From assembly GCF_004331465.1 (NCBI RefSeq), contig NZ_SJKB01000017.1:62001-126000 (forward strand): a stretch of DNA of 64,000 nt. Reading direction: 5' to 3'. This document shows, piece by piece, positions 41,340-50,759 of the stretch. A model generated the notes under the pieces. That model ran no database searches. It worked only from the letters and a program-made list of their open reading frames with translations, and was not told where the DNA came from. The DNA is from Kribbella pittospori (lineage in GTDB: Bacteria > Actinomycetota > Actinomycetes > Propionibacteriales > Kribbellaceae). The position numbers and the translations under genes are program-made. The stretch's first letter is position 1. Each line of letters starts with the position of its first letter.

Positions 41340-42842
41340 TCAGTCATGAGTCGGGAAGCCCAGGTTGATCCCGCCGTGGCTCGGATCGAGCCAGCGAGAC
41401 GTGACGACCTTCGTCCGGGTGAAGAAGTGCACCCCGTCCATCCCATGCGCGTGGGTGTCGCCGAACAGCGAGTTCTTCCAGCCACCGAACGAGTAGTACG
41501 CCATCGGCACCGGGATCGGGACATTCACGCCGACCATCCCGACCTCGACCTCGTTCTGGAACCGCCGAGCCGCACCACCGTCGTTGGTGAAGATCGCCGT
41601 CCCGTTGCCATACGGGTTCGAGTTCACCAGGTCGAGCGCAGCGTCGTACGACGGAACGCGGACGACCGACAGCACCGGCCCAAAGATTTCGTCGGTGTAG
41701 ATCGACATCTCCGGAGTGACCTTGTCGAACAGCGTCGGCGCCAGCCAGAAGCCCTCGGCAGCCCCGTCGACATCACCGTTGCGCCCGTCGACGGTGAGCT
41801 CAGCGCCCTCATCGACACCAGCAGCGACGTACCCGACGACCTTGTCGCGGTGCGGACCGGTGACCAGCGGGCCCATGTCGCAGCCCCGCGTCCCGTCACC
41901 GGTCTTCAGCTTCGCCATCCTGTCCTTGATCTTGCCGATCAGTTCGTCGGCGATCGGCTCGACCGCGACCAGCGCGGAGATCGCCATGCAGCGCTCGCCG
42001 GCCGACCCGAATCCGGCGTTCACCGCGGCGTCGGCGGCCAGGTCAAGGTCGGCGTCGGGCAGCACGATCATGTGGTTCTTCGCACCGCCGAGCGCCTGCA
42101 CGCGCTTGCCGTTCCTGGTGCCGTTCTCGTACACGTACTTCGCGATCGGGGTCGAACCGACGAACGACACCGACTTGATGTCGGGGTGCTCGAGCAGCCG
42201 GTCGACGGCCTCCTTGTCACCGTGCAGAACGTTCACCACGCCGTCGGGCAGGCCGGCCTCCTTCCACAGCCCGGCCATCGCGTTCGCGGCGGACGGGTCC
42301 TTCTCGGACGGCTTGATCACCACACTGTTGCCGCAGGCAACCGCGATCGGGACGAACCACATCGGCACCATGGCCGGGAAGTTGAACGGCGAGATGACCG
42401 CGCTGACGCCGAGCGGCTGACGGATCGAGTACACGTCGACCTTGGTCGACACGCCTTCGCTGAATCCGCCCTTGAGCAGGTGCGGGATCCCGCAGGCGAA
42501 CTCGATCACCTCCAGGCCGCGAGTCACCTCGCCGACCGCGTCGGACAGCACCTTGCCGTGCTCGGCGGTGATCAGCGCGGCGATCTCGTCCTTGTGCTGG
42601 TTCACCAGCTCGCGGTACGCGAACAGCACCTGGGTCCGCTTGGTCAGCGACGTCTGCCCCCAGGCACGGGACGCCTCGTGGGCGACCTTCACCACCTCGT
42701 CGACGGTGGCGGCCGAGGCCAGGTCGAGCTCGCCGGTGACCTGGCCGGTCGCCGGGTTGTAGACCTTGCTGGTCCGCTCGGCGACGCCGGTCCAGGAGTT
42801 GCCGCCGACCAGGTGGGTGATGCGCTTGATCTCAGTACTCAC
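41340..42842 (-). CDS. iolA: CoA-acylating methylmalonate-semialdehyde dehydrogenase
   Basis: 500 residues, full length. The aldehyde-dehydrogenase marks VSAVISPFNFPAMVPMWF, FVGSTPIAKYVYE and GSAGERCMAIS (catalytic Cys) are those of MmsA/IolA. It turns malonate semialdehyde from inositol, or methylmalonate semialdehyde from valine, into acetyl- or propionyl-CoA plus CO2 with NAD. Last gene of the leftward inositol operon, 88 bp after the second inositol dehydrogenase gene. The gap contains a duplicated copy of that gene's 3' end. Confidence 0.95.
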   Translation of the reverse strand: MSTEIKRITHLVGGNSWTGVAERTSKVYNPATGQVTGELDLASAATVDEVVKVAHEASRAWGQTSLTKRTQVLFAYRELVNQHKDEIAALITAEHGKVLSDAVGEVTRGLEVIEFACGIPHLLKGGFSEGVSTKVDVYSIRQPLGVSAVISPFNFPAMVPMWFVPIAVACGNSVVIKPSEKDPSAANAMAGLWKEAGLPDGVVNVLHGDKEAVDRLLEHPDIKSVSFVGSTPIAKYVYENGTRNGKRVQALGGAKNHMIVLPDADLDLAADAAVNAGFGSAGERCMAISALVAVEPIADELIGKIKDRMAKLKTGDGTRGCDMGPLVTGPHRDKVVGYVAAGVDEGAELTVDGRNGDVDGAAEGFWLAPTLFDKVTPEMSIYTDEIFGPVLSVVRVPSYDAALDLVNSNPYGNGTAIFTNDGGAARRFQNEVEVGMVGVNVPIPVPMAYYSFGGWKNSLFGDTHAHGMDGVHFFTRTKVVTSRWLDPSHGGINLGFPTHD

Positions 42843-42885
42843 GATGCTTCCTTACTGCATGGGGTGACAGGTTGACGACAGGCTC

Positions 42886-42954
42886 TTCATCCGAGGCCTT
42901 GCGGCGGTCCTCCGGGGCCAGCTCGGCGGTTCATCCGAGGACCTTCCGGCGGTC
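42886..42954. repeat. Duplicated 3' end of the inositol dehydrogenase gene
   Basis: 42930-42954 (stop and last codons of the iolG-like gene) recurs at 42886-42909 in the gap before iolA, with only a few differences (both start TTCATCCGAGG). The second copy includes the trailing Asp-Arg-Arg-Lys codons in degenerate form. It looks like a partial tandem duplication. Confidence 0.8.
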
Positions 42955-43938
42955 GGCCAGGTCGACGTCGACGGGGCGGCCGGAGGTGAGGGACTCGATG
43001 CCGGCTTCACAGACCGCGACCGCCGCATAGCCGTCCCAGGCGCTCGGTCCGTCGATCCCACCGCGCGCTGCGGCCTCGACCCAGCGTTGCACTTCGATGT
43101 CGTACGCACGCTCGAAGCGAACCCGGAAGTCCGACGGCATCGCGCCGCCCCACTGGCCGCCGGCGCGGGTGAACACACCCGACCCGAGCCCGATGGTCGC
43201 GCTGCCACGTTCGGCCACGGCCTCACACCGCACCTCGTACCCAACCTGGAAGTTCACGAACACCTCGACGTCGGCCATCGTCCCGTTCGCCAGCTCGAAC
43301 AGGGCCAGCTGCGGATCGAGTACGCCGTCGCCGACGAGGCCGCTGGGCTTCGGGGCGTGCACGGTGATCCGGGTGATCTCGTCGCCCAGCAACCAGCGCG
43401 CGATGTCCACCTCGTGCACCATGGAGTCCCGCACGATCATCTCGCTGCGGAACGTCACCGGGGCGGACTTGTTCCGGTGCACGTTGTGGAGCATCACCGT
43501 CCGGCCCAGCTCGCCGGAGTCGAGCAGCTCCTTCAAAGCGGCGTACTCCGGATCGAAGCGGCGCATGAAACCGACCTGGATGAGCGGCCGGCCGACCTTG
43601 TGCTCCGCCTCGACCACCTGGAGCGAGGATGCCGCGTCCATCGTCAGCGGCTTCTCGCACAGCACCGGTTTGCGGTGCTCCAGGCACACGAGCAGTTGCT
43701 CCGCGTGGGCGAAGCCGGGCGACGCCAGGATCACCGCGTCCACGTCGTCCGCGGCGATCAGATCGAGCGGATCCTCGACCACCCGGACATCGAGGCTCTT
43801 CCCGAGGGCCTCGGCGCGAGCGAAGTCGGGGTCCGCGACAGCGACCAAGCGCGCGCCGGCGGTACGGCGTGCAACCCGCTCGGCGTGGTCGGCGCCCATC
43901 ACTCCGACGCCGACGATGCCGACCCGGAGATCGGTCAT
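42931..43938 (-). CDS. iolG: Inositol 2-dehydrogenase (Gfo/Idh/MocA), copy 2
   Basis: 335 residues. NAD motif VGIVGVGVMGADHAERV, VLCEKPLTMD with the catalytic Lys, and MVHEVDIARWLLGDE with the active-site Asp-x3-His pattern reversed as in IolG (His-x2-Asp). It oxidises myo-inositol or an isomer to the inosose with NAD. A second such gene heads the operon at 55021-56013; the two may act on different inositols. Its ATG overlaps the stop of the ABC ATPase gene. Confidence 0.9.
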   Translation of the reverse strand: MTDLRVGIVGVGVMGADHAERVARRTAGARLVAVADPDFARAEALGKSLDVRVVEDPLDLIAADDVDAVILASPGFAHAEQLLVCLEHRKPVLCEKPLTMDAASSLQVVEAEHKVGRPLIQVGFMRRFDPEYAALKELLDSGELGRTVMLHNVHRNKSAPVTFRSEMIVRDSMVHEVDIARWLLGDEITRITVHAPKPSGLVGDGVLDPQLALFELANGTMADVEVFVNFQVGYEVRCEAVAERGSATIGLGSGVFTRAGGQWGGAMPSDFRVRFERAYDIEVQRWVEAAARGGIDGPSAWDGYAAVAVCEAGIESLTSGRPVDVDLADRRKVLG

Positions 43939-44828
43939 GGCCCCTCCCTCTCCTCCTCATTGTCCGCAGGCGTGTCAACCGGCCGGGTGTCCCCCTGGTC
44001 GACGACCGCCTCGGGATTGGCGTCGCGCAGTTCGTGACTGAGCGCCTCGAGCTCGGAGCCGCCGGCCATCTCGGTGGTCAGCTGCTCCAGCGTGATGTCG
44101 GCCCGATGCGTGTCGAGCGCGACCCGGCCGAGCTTCAGAACGACGAAGTGGTTGCCGACCAGGTACGCGTGGTGCGGGTTGTGGGTGATGAAGATGACCC
44201 CGATCCCCGCGTCACGGGCCTTGACGATGTACTTCAGCACCACGCCGGACTGGTTCACACCAAGCGCCGCGGTCGGCTCGTCGAGGATCAGCACCTTCGC
44301 TCCGAAGTGGATCGCGCGCGCGATCGCGACGCACTGGCGCTGACCGCCTGACAGCTTGCCGACCGGCTGCTCCAGATCGGGGATCGAGATCCCCATCTTC
44401 GACAGCTCCTCGTGCGCGATCCGCTTCATCCGGGCCGATCTCAGCTGGCCCAGCCTGCCTGCGGTGATCTCGTTGCCGAGGAAGAAGTTCCGCCAGACCG
44501 ACATCAGCGGTGCCAGCGCCAGGTCCTGATAGACGGTGGCGATACCGCTGTCCAGCGACTCTCGCGGCGAGGAGAAGTGCCGCTGCACGCCGTTCACCAT
44601 CATCGTGCCGGCGGTGTAGTCGTGCAGGCCGGCGATGATCTTGATCAGGGTCGACTTGCCCGCGCCGTTGTCGCCCAGCACACAGGTGATCTCGCCCTGC
44701 CGGACCGACAGCGACACACCCCGCAACGCATGGATGTTGCCGTAGCTCTTGCCGACGTCGTGCAGTTCGACGATCGGCGTGGCCGAGCCGGTGGCCGTAC
44801 CGGAATCGAAGCTCGTCGAGGTGGTCAT
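43935..44828 (-). CDS. Sugar ABC importer ATP-binding protein
   Basis: 297 residues, one nucleotide-binding domain (RbsA types have two). Walker A is GDNGAGKST, signature LSGGQRQCVAIARA, Walker B VLILDEPTAALG, and the H-loop is in FITHNPHHA. It drives the adjacent permease, with the binding protein one gene further upstream. In this operon the substrate is probably myo-inositol. It starts by an ATGA overlap with the permease stop and overlaps iolG copy 2 at its end. An acidic tail follows the ATPase domain. Confidence 0.92.
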   Translation of the reverse strand: MTTSTSFDSGTATGSATPIVELHDVGKSYGNIHALRGVSLSVRQGEITCVLGDNGAGKSTLIKIIAGLHDYTAGTMMVNGVQRHFSSPRESLDSGIATVYQDLALAPLMSVWRNFFLGNEITAGRLGQLRSARMKRIAHEELSKMGISIPDLEQPVGKLSGGQRQCVAIARAIHFGAKVLILDEPTAALGVNQSGVVLKYIVKARDAGIGVIFITHNPHHAYLVGNHFVVLKLGRVALDTHRADITLEQLTTEMAGGSELEALSHELRDANPEAVVDQGDTRPVDTPADNEEEREGP

Positions 44829-45871
44829 CGTGCCTCCGCCTGCCGCTTGACGACGAGGTTGACAATCGTTGCCAGCAGCAACATGGCGCCGAGGAACGCC
44901 TTGAACCAGTCCGGGTTCCACCCGGCATACACGACGCCGAGCTGGACCATGCCGAAGATCAGCGCGCCGATCGCCCCGCCGACCACGGAACCGTAGCCAC
45001 CGGTGAGCAGGCAGCCGCCGACGACCGCCGCGATGATGTAGAGGAACTCCTTGCCGACACCCTCACCGGACTGCACCACGCCGTTCTGCACGAACAGCAG
45101 CTGCATGCCGGTGAACCAGGCGAAGAATCCCACCGCCATGAACAGCCCGATCTTCACCTTCGTGACCGGTACGCCGACCGCGCGGGCCGCTGCGGCGTCG
45201 CCCCCGACCGCGAAGATCCAGTTACCGATCTGGGTCCGCTGCAGCACCCAGGCCGCGGCCGCCACGAACACGATCCACCAGACCACGATGATCTTGATCG
45301 TGACCCCGCCCACCTTGAACTCCGACGCGAAGACCGCCTTGGCGGCATCGAACCCGTCCATGTCGCTGATCGAGTTCGATGCGACCGCGCCCGAGGCCAA
45401 CCGGGTGATCGCGATGTTCAGGCCCTGCAGGATGAAGAAGGTGCCCAGCGTCACCAGGAAGCTGGGCAGCCCGGTCCGCATCAGCAGCCAGCCGTTGAAC
45501 GCGCCGATCGCCAGCGAGAGTGCGAGCGCGACCCCGACGCCGACCCAGACGTTCACGCTGAGCTGGTAGGCCAAGAGGCCCGCGGTCAGGCCGGAGGTCG
45601 TCACCGCGACCCCGGCCGACAGGTCGAACTCGCCGCCGATCATCAGCAGCGAGACCGGCACCGCCATCACACCGATCAGTGCGGCCTGGTACAGGATCGT
45701 GCCCGTGTTGTTGATATCGCGGAACGGCGGCGCGGCGATAAGGAAGAACACCAGGATGACGGCCGCGCCGACGAGCGATCCGATCTCGGGCCGGCTCAGC
45801 AGCCGGGCCCCGATCGATCGAGCGGAGACGCGGTCGTCCGCCGGCGCGGGCGAGGTGATGGTCGATGCCAT
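44825..45871 (-). CDS. Sugar ABC importer permease
   Basis: 348 residues, about ten membrane segments of the RbsC/BPD_transp_2 type. Marks: MAVPVSLLMIGGEFDLSAGV near segment 2 (the GxxDLS signature) and GSVVGGAIGALIFGMVQLG near the C-terminus. Partner of the ATPase and the binding protein; it probably carries inositol. Confidence 0.92.
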   Translation of the reverse strand: MASTITSPAPADDRVSARSIGARLLSRPEIGSLVGAAVILVFFLIAAPPFRDINNTGTILYQAALIGVMAVPVSLLMIGGEFDLSAGVAVTTSGLTAGLLAYQLSVNVWVGVGVALALSLAIGAFNGWLLMRTGLPSFLVTLGTFFILQGLNIAITRLASGAVASNSISDMDGFDAAKAVFASEFKVGGVTIKIIVVWWIVFVAAAAWVLQRTQIGNWIFAVGGDAAAARAVGVPVTKVKIGLFMAVGFFAWFTGMQLLFVQNGVVQSGEGVGKEFLYIIAAVVGGCLLTGGYGSVVGGAIGALIFGMVQLGVVYAGWNPDWFKAFLGAMLLLATIVNLVVKRQAEAR

Positions 45872-45880
45872 GTGGCTGCC

Positions 45881-46876
45881 TCAGCGCGTTCCGGCCGTGG
45901 CGAACTTCTCCACCGCCGCGATGTTCGACTTGTCGATGAAAGCCGGCCCGGTCAGCGTCGCCTCGCCACCGCCGATGGTGTTGCCGTTGGTCTTGTAGAG
46001 CCAGATCGCGTCGATCGCCAGGTAGCCCTGCAGGTACGGCTGCTGATCGACGGCGAACTGCACCGTGCCGTCCTTGACCGCCGCCACCATCTCCTTGCTC
46101 ATGTCGAAGCTGGCGATCTTGGCCGCCGAACCGGCGTCCTTGGCGGCCGTCACCGCGGTCAGTGCGATCCCGGCGTTCAGCGCGACCACGTAGTCGGCGG
46201 TCTTGTCCGCCTGCAGCTTCGAGGTGAGTGTCGCCTGCGTCCCGGGCTGGTCGGTGCCGTTGACGTTCACGTTCTCGACGTTGCCGAACTTGTCCTTGAT
46301 GCCCTGGCAGCGGGCCTCCAGGCTGACGTTGCCCTGCTCGTGGATGACGCAGATGACCTTCTTCGCGCCGAGCTGCTTGAGCTTGTCACCGGTCGCCTGG
46401 CCGGCGATCCGCTCGTCCTGGCCGAAGTACCCGACCGCGCCGGTCGTCTTCCAGGAGTCCAGGCCGCCGTTGAGGACCGACACCGGGACGCCGGCCGCGA
46501 CCGCCTTCTTGACGTTCGGGATGACCGCGTCCGGCTTGTTCAGCGTGACTGCGATGCCGTCGACCTTCGAGTCGATCGCGGTCTGCACCAGGTTGGCCTG
46601 TGCGGCTCCGTCCGGGTCGGCGGAGTACTGCAGCTCGATGTTGTCCTTCTTCGCGGCCGCCTCGGCACCACGCCGGACGATGTCCCAGAAGGTGTCGCCG
46701 GGACCCGAGTGAGTGATCAGCGCGACCTTCATCCGCGGGGTGTCCGCGACGTTCCCGCCGCTGCCGCCGGAGTTCTCCTCCTCCTGCTTGCCCCCGGAGG
46801 AACTGCAGGCCGCCAGCGCTGTCGCCAGTGCGATCACCGCGCTCGCGGCCACCGCCTTCTTCTGCCACCGAATCAT
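45881..46876 (-). CDS. Sugar ABC importer substrate-binding lipoprotein
   Basis: 331 residues with a lipoprotein signal (lipobox LAAC at about residue 24) and a periplasmic-binding fold of the ribose type. Typical pieces are MKVALITHSGPGDTFWDIVRRGAEAAAKK and DGIAVTLNKPDAVIPNVKKAVAAGVPVSVLNGG. It captures inositol or a related polyol outside the membrane. It is the first of the three importer genes, each about 10 bp or less apart. The 81-bp gap upstream has a CCGCGG/CCGCGG hairpin (46902-46918). Confidence 0.93.
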   Translation of the reverse strand: MIRWQKKAVAASAVIALATALAACSSSGGKQEEENSGGSGGNVADTPRMKVALITHSGPGDTFWDIVRRGAEAAAKKDNIELQYSADPDGAAQANLVQTAIDSKVDGIAVTLNKPDAVIPNVKKAVAAGVPVSVLNGGLDSWKTTGAVGYFGQDERIAGQATGDKLKQLGAKKVICVIHEQGNVSLEARCQGIKDKFGNVENVNVNGTDQPGTQATLTSKLQADKTADYVVALNAGIALTAVTAAKDAGSAAKIASFDMSKEMVAAVKDGTVQFAVDQQPYLQGYLAIDAIWLYKTNGNTIGGGEATLTGPAFIDKSNIAAVEKFATAGTR

Positions 46877-46957
46877 GAGTCCAACCAGCCTTTCAGACGA
46901 GCCGCGGCCACTCCGCGGAGTTGCGTGGGACCAGAGAGTTTCACACTCTGCTGGCCA

Positions 46958-47851
46958 TCACCTCGATTCGCCACCCCCGTGGGATCTCAGATAGGCCAAC
47001 GTGCGCTCCGCGATCGGAAGCGGCACGTCGGGTCGGCAGGGGAACATGTCCTGCTCGACGATCGCGAACAGGTCACTGTCGAGCGCAGCCAACGCATCCA
47101 GCACCGGCGGCAACTCGGGTACGCCGTTCGGCGGCTCGCACATCACGCCGCGCCGAACGGCTTCGTCGACGCTGAGGCTCTCGGCCTCGACCTCGGCGAG
47201 GACCTTCGGATCCACCTGCTTCAGGTGGATGTAGCCGATCCGGTCGGGGTACTTGCGGATCAGCTCGAGGTTGTCACCACCGCAGTAGCTGATGTGCCCG
47301 GTATCGAGGCACAGGTTCACGTAGTCGCCGTCGGTCTCCTCCAGGAAGCGCTCCACGGTGTCCTGCGTGTCCACATGCCCGTCAGCATGCGGGTGGTACT
47401 GCGTCTGCAGCCCGAACTCGTCGGCCAGCCGGCGACCCAGCTCGGTCACCTGCTGACCGTGCCGTGCCTGGCCTTCGTGGTCGAGCCGGTCCTCGACGAT
47501 CTCGCCGTTGTCGCCGCGCCACATCGACGGCATCACGACCAGATGCTTGGCGCCCATCGCCGCCGTCAGCTCGGCGGTCTTCGCGACGTCCCGCCAGGTC
47601 CCCTCCCATCCGTCCGGCCTGTGCAGCTGCTCGAAGGTCGTGCCAGCGGTGATCGTGAGGCCGCGCCGGTCCAGCTCGTCCTTGAGGCGGACTGGATCGG
47701 TCGGCAGGTAGCCGTACGGTCCCAGCTCGATCCGGGTGTAGCCGGCTGCCACCACCTCGTCGAGGAACCGGGTCCACGGGGTCTGCCGCGGATCGTCGGC
47801 GTACCAGACTCCCCACGAGTCCGGCGCCGTACCGATGCTCAGCGTGCCCAT
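46958..47851 (-). CDS. IolE/IolH-type TIM-barrel isomerase or dehydratase
   Basis: 297 residues of the xylose-isomerase-like TIM barrel. IGTAPDSWGVWYADDP at the start, LQTQYHPHADGHVDT, YVNLCLDTGHISYCGGD and DRIGYIHLKQVD show the metal-binding His, Asp and Glu positions. In an inositol operon this should be inosose dehydratase (IolE) or the related IolH. A second such gene lies at 54123-55004, and which of them is IolE cannot be decided by eye. It starts one base after the iolD stop. Confidence 0.85.
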   Translation of the reverse strand: MGTLSIGTAPDSWGVWYADDPRQTPWTRFLDEVVAAGYTRIELGPYGYLPTDPVRLKDELDRRGLTITAGTTFEQLHRPDGWEGTWRDVAKTAELTAAMGAKHLVVMPSMWRGDNGEIVEDRLDHEGQARHGQQVTELGRRLADEFGLQTQYHPHADGHVDTQDTVERFLEETDGDYVNLCLDTGHISYCGGDNLELIRKYPDRIGYIHLKQVDPKVLAEVEAESLSVDEAVRRGVMCEPPNGVPELPPVLDALAALDSDLFAIVEQDMFPCRPDVPLPIAERTLAYLRSHGGGESR

Positions 47852-47852
47852 G

Positions 47853-49766
47853 TCAGCTGTCTCCCTCGACCGGAGCGACGTACAACCGCTGAGCCTTCTT
47901 GCTCTCCTCGTACTGCGCGGATGCGGCCTGGGTGGACTGCAGCGCGGACACCTCGCTGACCGGGACGTCCCACCAGGACTCGCTGTCCGGCCCGCCGATC
48001 AGCGGATCGGTCGTGACGTGGATCGCGATCGGGCCGTTGGCGGCCTTCGCCGTACCGATCGCCTTCTCGAGCTCGGAGCGGTCGTGCACCTCGATCACGT
48101 CCACGCCCAGGCTCCGAACGTTGGCCGCGAGGTCCACCGGCAGGTAGTCCCCGTCCAGCCGCCCGTCGCCGCTGCGCCTGCGGTACGCCGTCCCGAAGCG
48201 CTGCGAACCGAGCGACTCCGACAACGCGCCGATGGAGGCGAAGCCGTGGTTCTGAACCAGGACGACGATGATCTTCACGTTCTCCTGGACCGCGGTGACG
48301 AGCTCACTCGACATCATCAGGTACGACCCGTCGCCGACCAGGACGAAGACGTCGCGATCCGGTGCGCCGAGGCGGACCCCGATGCCGCCGGCGATCTCGT
48401 ATCCCATGCAGGAGTAGCCATATTCGACGTGGTATCCCTTCGGGTCGCGCGTCCGCCACAGTTTGTGCAGCTCGCCGGGCATCGACCCGGCTGCGCAAAC
48501 CACCACATCAGATGCCGCCGACAATTCGTTGACGGCACCGAGCACCTCGCCCTGGGTCAGGACGCCGACGGCGAGTTTCGAGGTCACCTCCGCGGGAGGG
48601 TTGTAGGTGTTGTCCACAATCTCGTCCCACTGGGTTGCGAGAGTGGACGCCGATGATCTGTACTGATCGCCCACAGACCAGTCGCCGAGCGCGGATGTCA
48701 AGGAAACAAGGGCCTCCCGGGCATCCGCGACGAGAGGAAGGCCGGCATGCTTGCCACCGTCGAAGCGCGCAACGTTGATGTTGACGAACCGCACGTCCGG
48801 ATTCTGGAAGGCTGTCCGCGAGGCCGTCGTGAAGTCGCTGTAGCGAGTGCCGATACCGATCACCAGGTCGGCGTCACGAGCCAGGGCGTTGGCTGCCGTG
48901 GTCCCGGTCGAGCCGACCGCGCCAACCGACTGCGGATGGTCGTAGCGCAGGGATCCCTTGCCTGCTTGGGTTTCCGAGACAGGTACGCCGGTCGCCTCGG
49001 CGAACCGGCGCAGCGCGTCCTCGGCGCCGGAGTAGTGCACGCCACCACCGGCGACGATCAGCGGCGCCTTCGCGGCCCGTAGGAGATCTACCGCCTTGTC
49101 GACAATTGATGCCTCAGGCAATGGCCTTGCGACGTACCAGGTGCGCTCGGTGAAGAGCTCGTCCGGCCAGTCGTAGGCCTCGGCCTGCACGTCCTGTGGC
49201 AGGGCCAAGGTCACCGCGCCGGTCTCGACCGGGTCGGTCAGCACCCGCATGGCGTTCAGCAGTGCCGACGGCAGTTGCTCGGGGCGCCAGATGCGGTCGA
49301 AGTACTTCGACACCGGGCGGAACGCGTCGTTGACGGAGACGTCGCCGGCGCCGACGTTCTCCAATTCCTGCAGCACGGGGGTCGCCACCCGGGTTGCGAA
49401 CACGTCCGAAGGGAGGATGAGTACCGGCAACCGGTTGACCGTGGCGAGGGCCGCGCCGGTCACCATGTTGGTCGAGCCCGGGCCGATGCTTGCCGTGCAG
49501 GCATAGGTCTGGAGCCGGTCACGGGTGCGGGCGAAGGCGGACGCGGTGTGCACCATGGCCTGCTCGTTGCGGGCCAGGATGTACGGCAGTGCCGTCGGGT
49601 CCTCGAGCTCGGCCTGCAGCAATGCCTGGCCGACGCCGGCCACGTTGCCGTGCCCGAAGATGCCCAGACACCCGGCGAACAGGCGCTGCCGCTCGCCGTC
49701 ACGCTCCGAGTACTGGACGCTCAGGAATCGCACCAACGCCTGCGCGACCGTGAGACGCACCGTCAT
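47853..49766 (-). CDS. iolD: 3D-trihydroxycyclohexane-1,2-dione hydrolase (ThDP)
   Basis: 637 residues from the ATG at 49766, which overlaps the iolB stop (ATGA). The frame is open 50 codons further, but IolD proteins begin here. It has three ThDP-enzyme domains. The ThDP site is GDGSYLMMSSELVTAVQ, then NHGFASIG, and the glutamate-type N-terminal domain has GIFGHGNVAG. It opens the ring of the diketone made by inosose dehydratase to give 5-deoxyglucuronate, the substrate of IolB. Confidence 0.96.
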   Translation of the reverse strand: MTVRLTVAQALVRFLSVQYSERDGERQRLFAGCLGIFGHGNVAGVGQALLQAELEDPTALPYILARNEQAMVHTASAFARTRDRLQTYACTASIGPGSTNMVTGAALATVNRLPVLILPSDVFATRVATPVLQELENVGAGDVSVNDAFRPVSKYFDRIWRPEQLPSALLNAMRVLTDPVETGAVTLALPQDVQAEAYDWPDELFTERTWYVARPLPEASIVDKAVDLLRAAKAPLIVAGGGVHYSGAEDALRRFAEATGVPVSETQAGKGSLRYDHPQSVGAVGSTGTTAANALARDADLVIGIGTRYSDFTTASRTAFQNPDVRFVNINVARFDGGKHAGLPLVADAREALVSLTSALGDWSVGDQYRSSASTLATQWDEIVDNTYNPPAEVTSKLAVGVLTQGEVLGAVNELSAASDVVVCAAGSMPGELHKLWRTRDPKGYHVEYGYSCMGYEIAGGIGVRLGAPDRDVFVLVGDGSYLMMSSELVTAVQENVKIIVVLVQNHGFASIGALSESLGSQRFGTAYRRRSGDGRLDGDYLPVDLAANVRSLGVDVIEVHDRSELEKAIGTAKAANGPIAIHVTTDPLIGGPDSESWWDVPVSEVSALQSTQAASAQYEESKKAQRLYVAPVEGDS

Positions 49767-50710
49767 GACTGTTCTCCTCCGAAAGGCTCTGCTGCATCGA
49801 AAGGCTCTGCTGATCCGAACTGATCTGTTGCACCGAAAGGCAGGCGCGGGTCGATCTGCTGGGTGGCCCACAGGTCGCGGACCCAGCCGTGGTTCGGGTC
49901 GTCGGTGATCAGCCACTGGCGTTCGGTTCCGGGGCCGGCCATCACGTTCAGGTAGTACATGTCATAACCAGGAGGCGCCATCGCCGGACCATGCCAACCG
50001 TGAGGCACCAGCACCACATCCCCGTCGCGAACCTCCGCGAGGACGTCGATGGGGCGGTCCTCGGTGCCGTAGACCCGCTGGTAACCGATCGGGTCGTTGC
50101 CCTTGACACCTTCCGGGGCAGCGTCGGAGAGCTGGAGCTCGAAGTAGTAGATCTCTTCCAGCACGCTCTCCTTGCCAGGCTTGTGCTCGTCGTGCTTGTG
50201 CGGCGGGTACGACGACCAGTTCCCTGCCGGGGTGAGAACCTCGCAGGCGATGATCGAGTCGGCCTCGAGGACGGCCGGCGTACCGAAGTTGCGGACCTGG
50301 CGGGACGCGACGCCCGCGCCGCGTAGTTCGGTCTCCACCTGCTCGACGCCGATCCGGCGGTACGGGTAGTCGCTCGCGGCCTTCGCGTGTGGGAAGGCGA
50401 TGCGGGCGCCACCCGCGCTGGTGACGGCAAGGGTCGAGTTGCGTGGGACGTACGCGAGGTCGGTCGGGCCGGCGAACACGTCGGCGCGGCCGCCCAACGG
50501 GAGGGTCTCACCGTCGACGATCACTTCGGCTGATCCGCTCAGCGGGAGGACGAGGTACTCGCAATCGCCGGTGTCGATCTCGACGGACTGCCCTGGGCGC
50601 AGGGTCGCGACGTACAAGCCGGTGTGCTCCCAGTCCTTCTCCCCTGGGGTGACGGACACGTCGAATCCCTGGTGTGACGTGGATCCGGCGGGCCTGAACC
50701 ACTCGGTCAT
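49763..50710 (-). CDS. iolB: 5-deoxy-glucuronate isomerase
   Basis: 315 residues; family proteins are usually 270-300. Metal ligands are visible in YPPHKHDEH, then EEIYYFEL and VLVPHGWHGP of the cupin fold. It isomerises 5-deoxyglucuronate to 2-deoxy-5-keto-gluconate, the IolC substrate. The C-terminal 24 residues are four hexads of the form F-[GD]-x4, coded by an imperfect 18-bp repeat, and are absent from ordinary IolB. It starts 49 bp after the aldolase-like gene ends and overlaps iolD. Confidence 0.94.
   Translation of the reverse strand: MTEWFRPAGSTSHQGFDVSVTPGEKDWEHTGLYVATLRPGQSVEIDTGDCEYLVLPLSGSAEVIVDGETLPLGGRADVFAGPTDLAYVPRNSTLAVTSAGGARIAFPHAKAASDYPYRRIGVEQVETELRGAGVASRQVRNFGTPAVLEADSIIACEVLTPAGNWSSYPPHKHDEHKPGKESVLEEIYYFELQLSDAAPEGVKGNDPIGYQRVYGTEDRPIDVLAEVRDGDVVLVPHGWHGPAMAPPGYDMYYLNVMAGPGTERQWLITDDPNHGWVRDLWATQQIDPRLPFGATDQFGSAEPFDAAEPFGGEQS
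49780..49833. repeat. 18-bp tandem repeat in the 3' end of iolB
   Basis: CGAAAGGCTCTGCTG occurs at 49780 and 49798 with period 18, and a degenerate third copy starts at 49816. The repeat encodes the F-[GD]-x4 hexads at the C-terminus of IolB. Confidence 0.85.
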
Positions 50711-50759
50711 GGACGTGCCTCGCTTCCCCGTGCGGAGGTGGCTGGTTCGCGATGCTCGG

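Noticed and set aside
46902..46918. Terminator before the inositol-binding protein gene
   Set aside because: The stem is only 6 bp with no U tract, and the operon continues downstream; it could at most tune readthrough.
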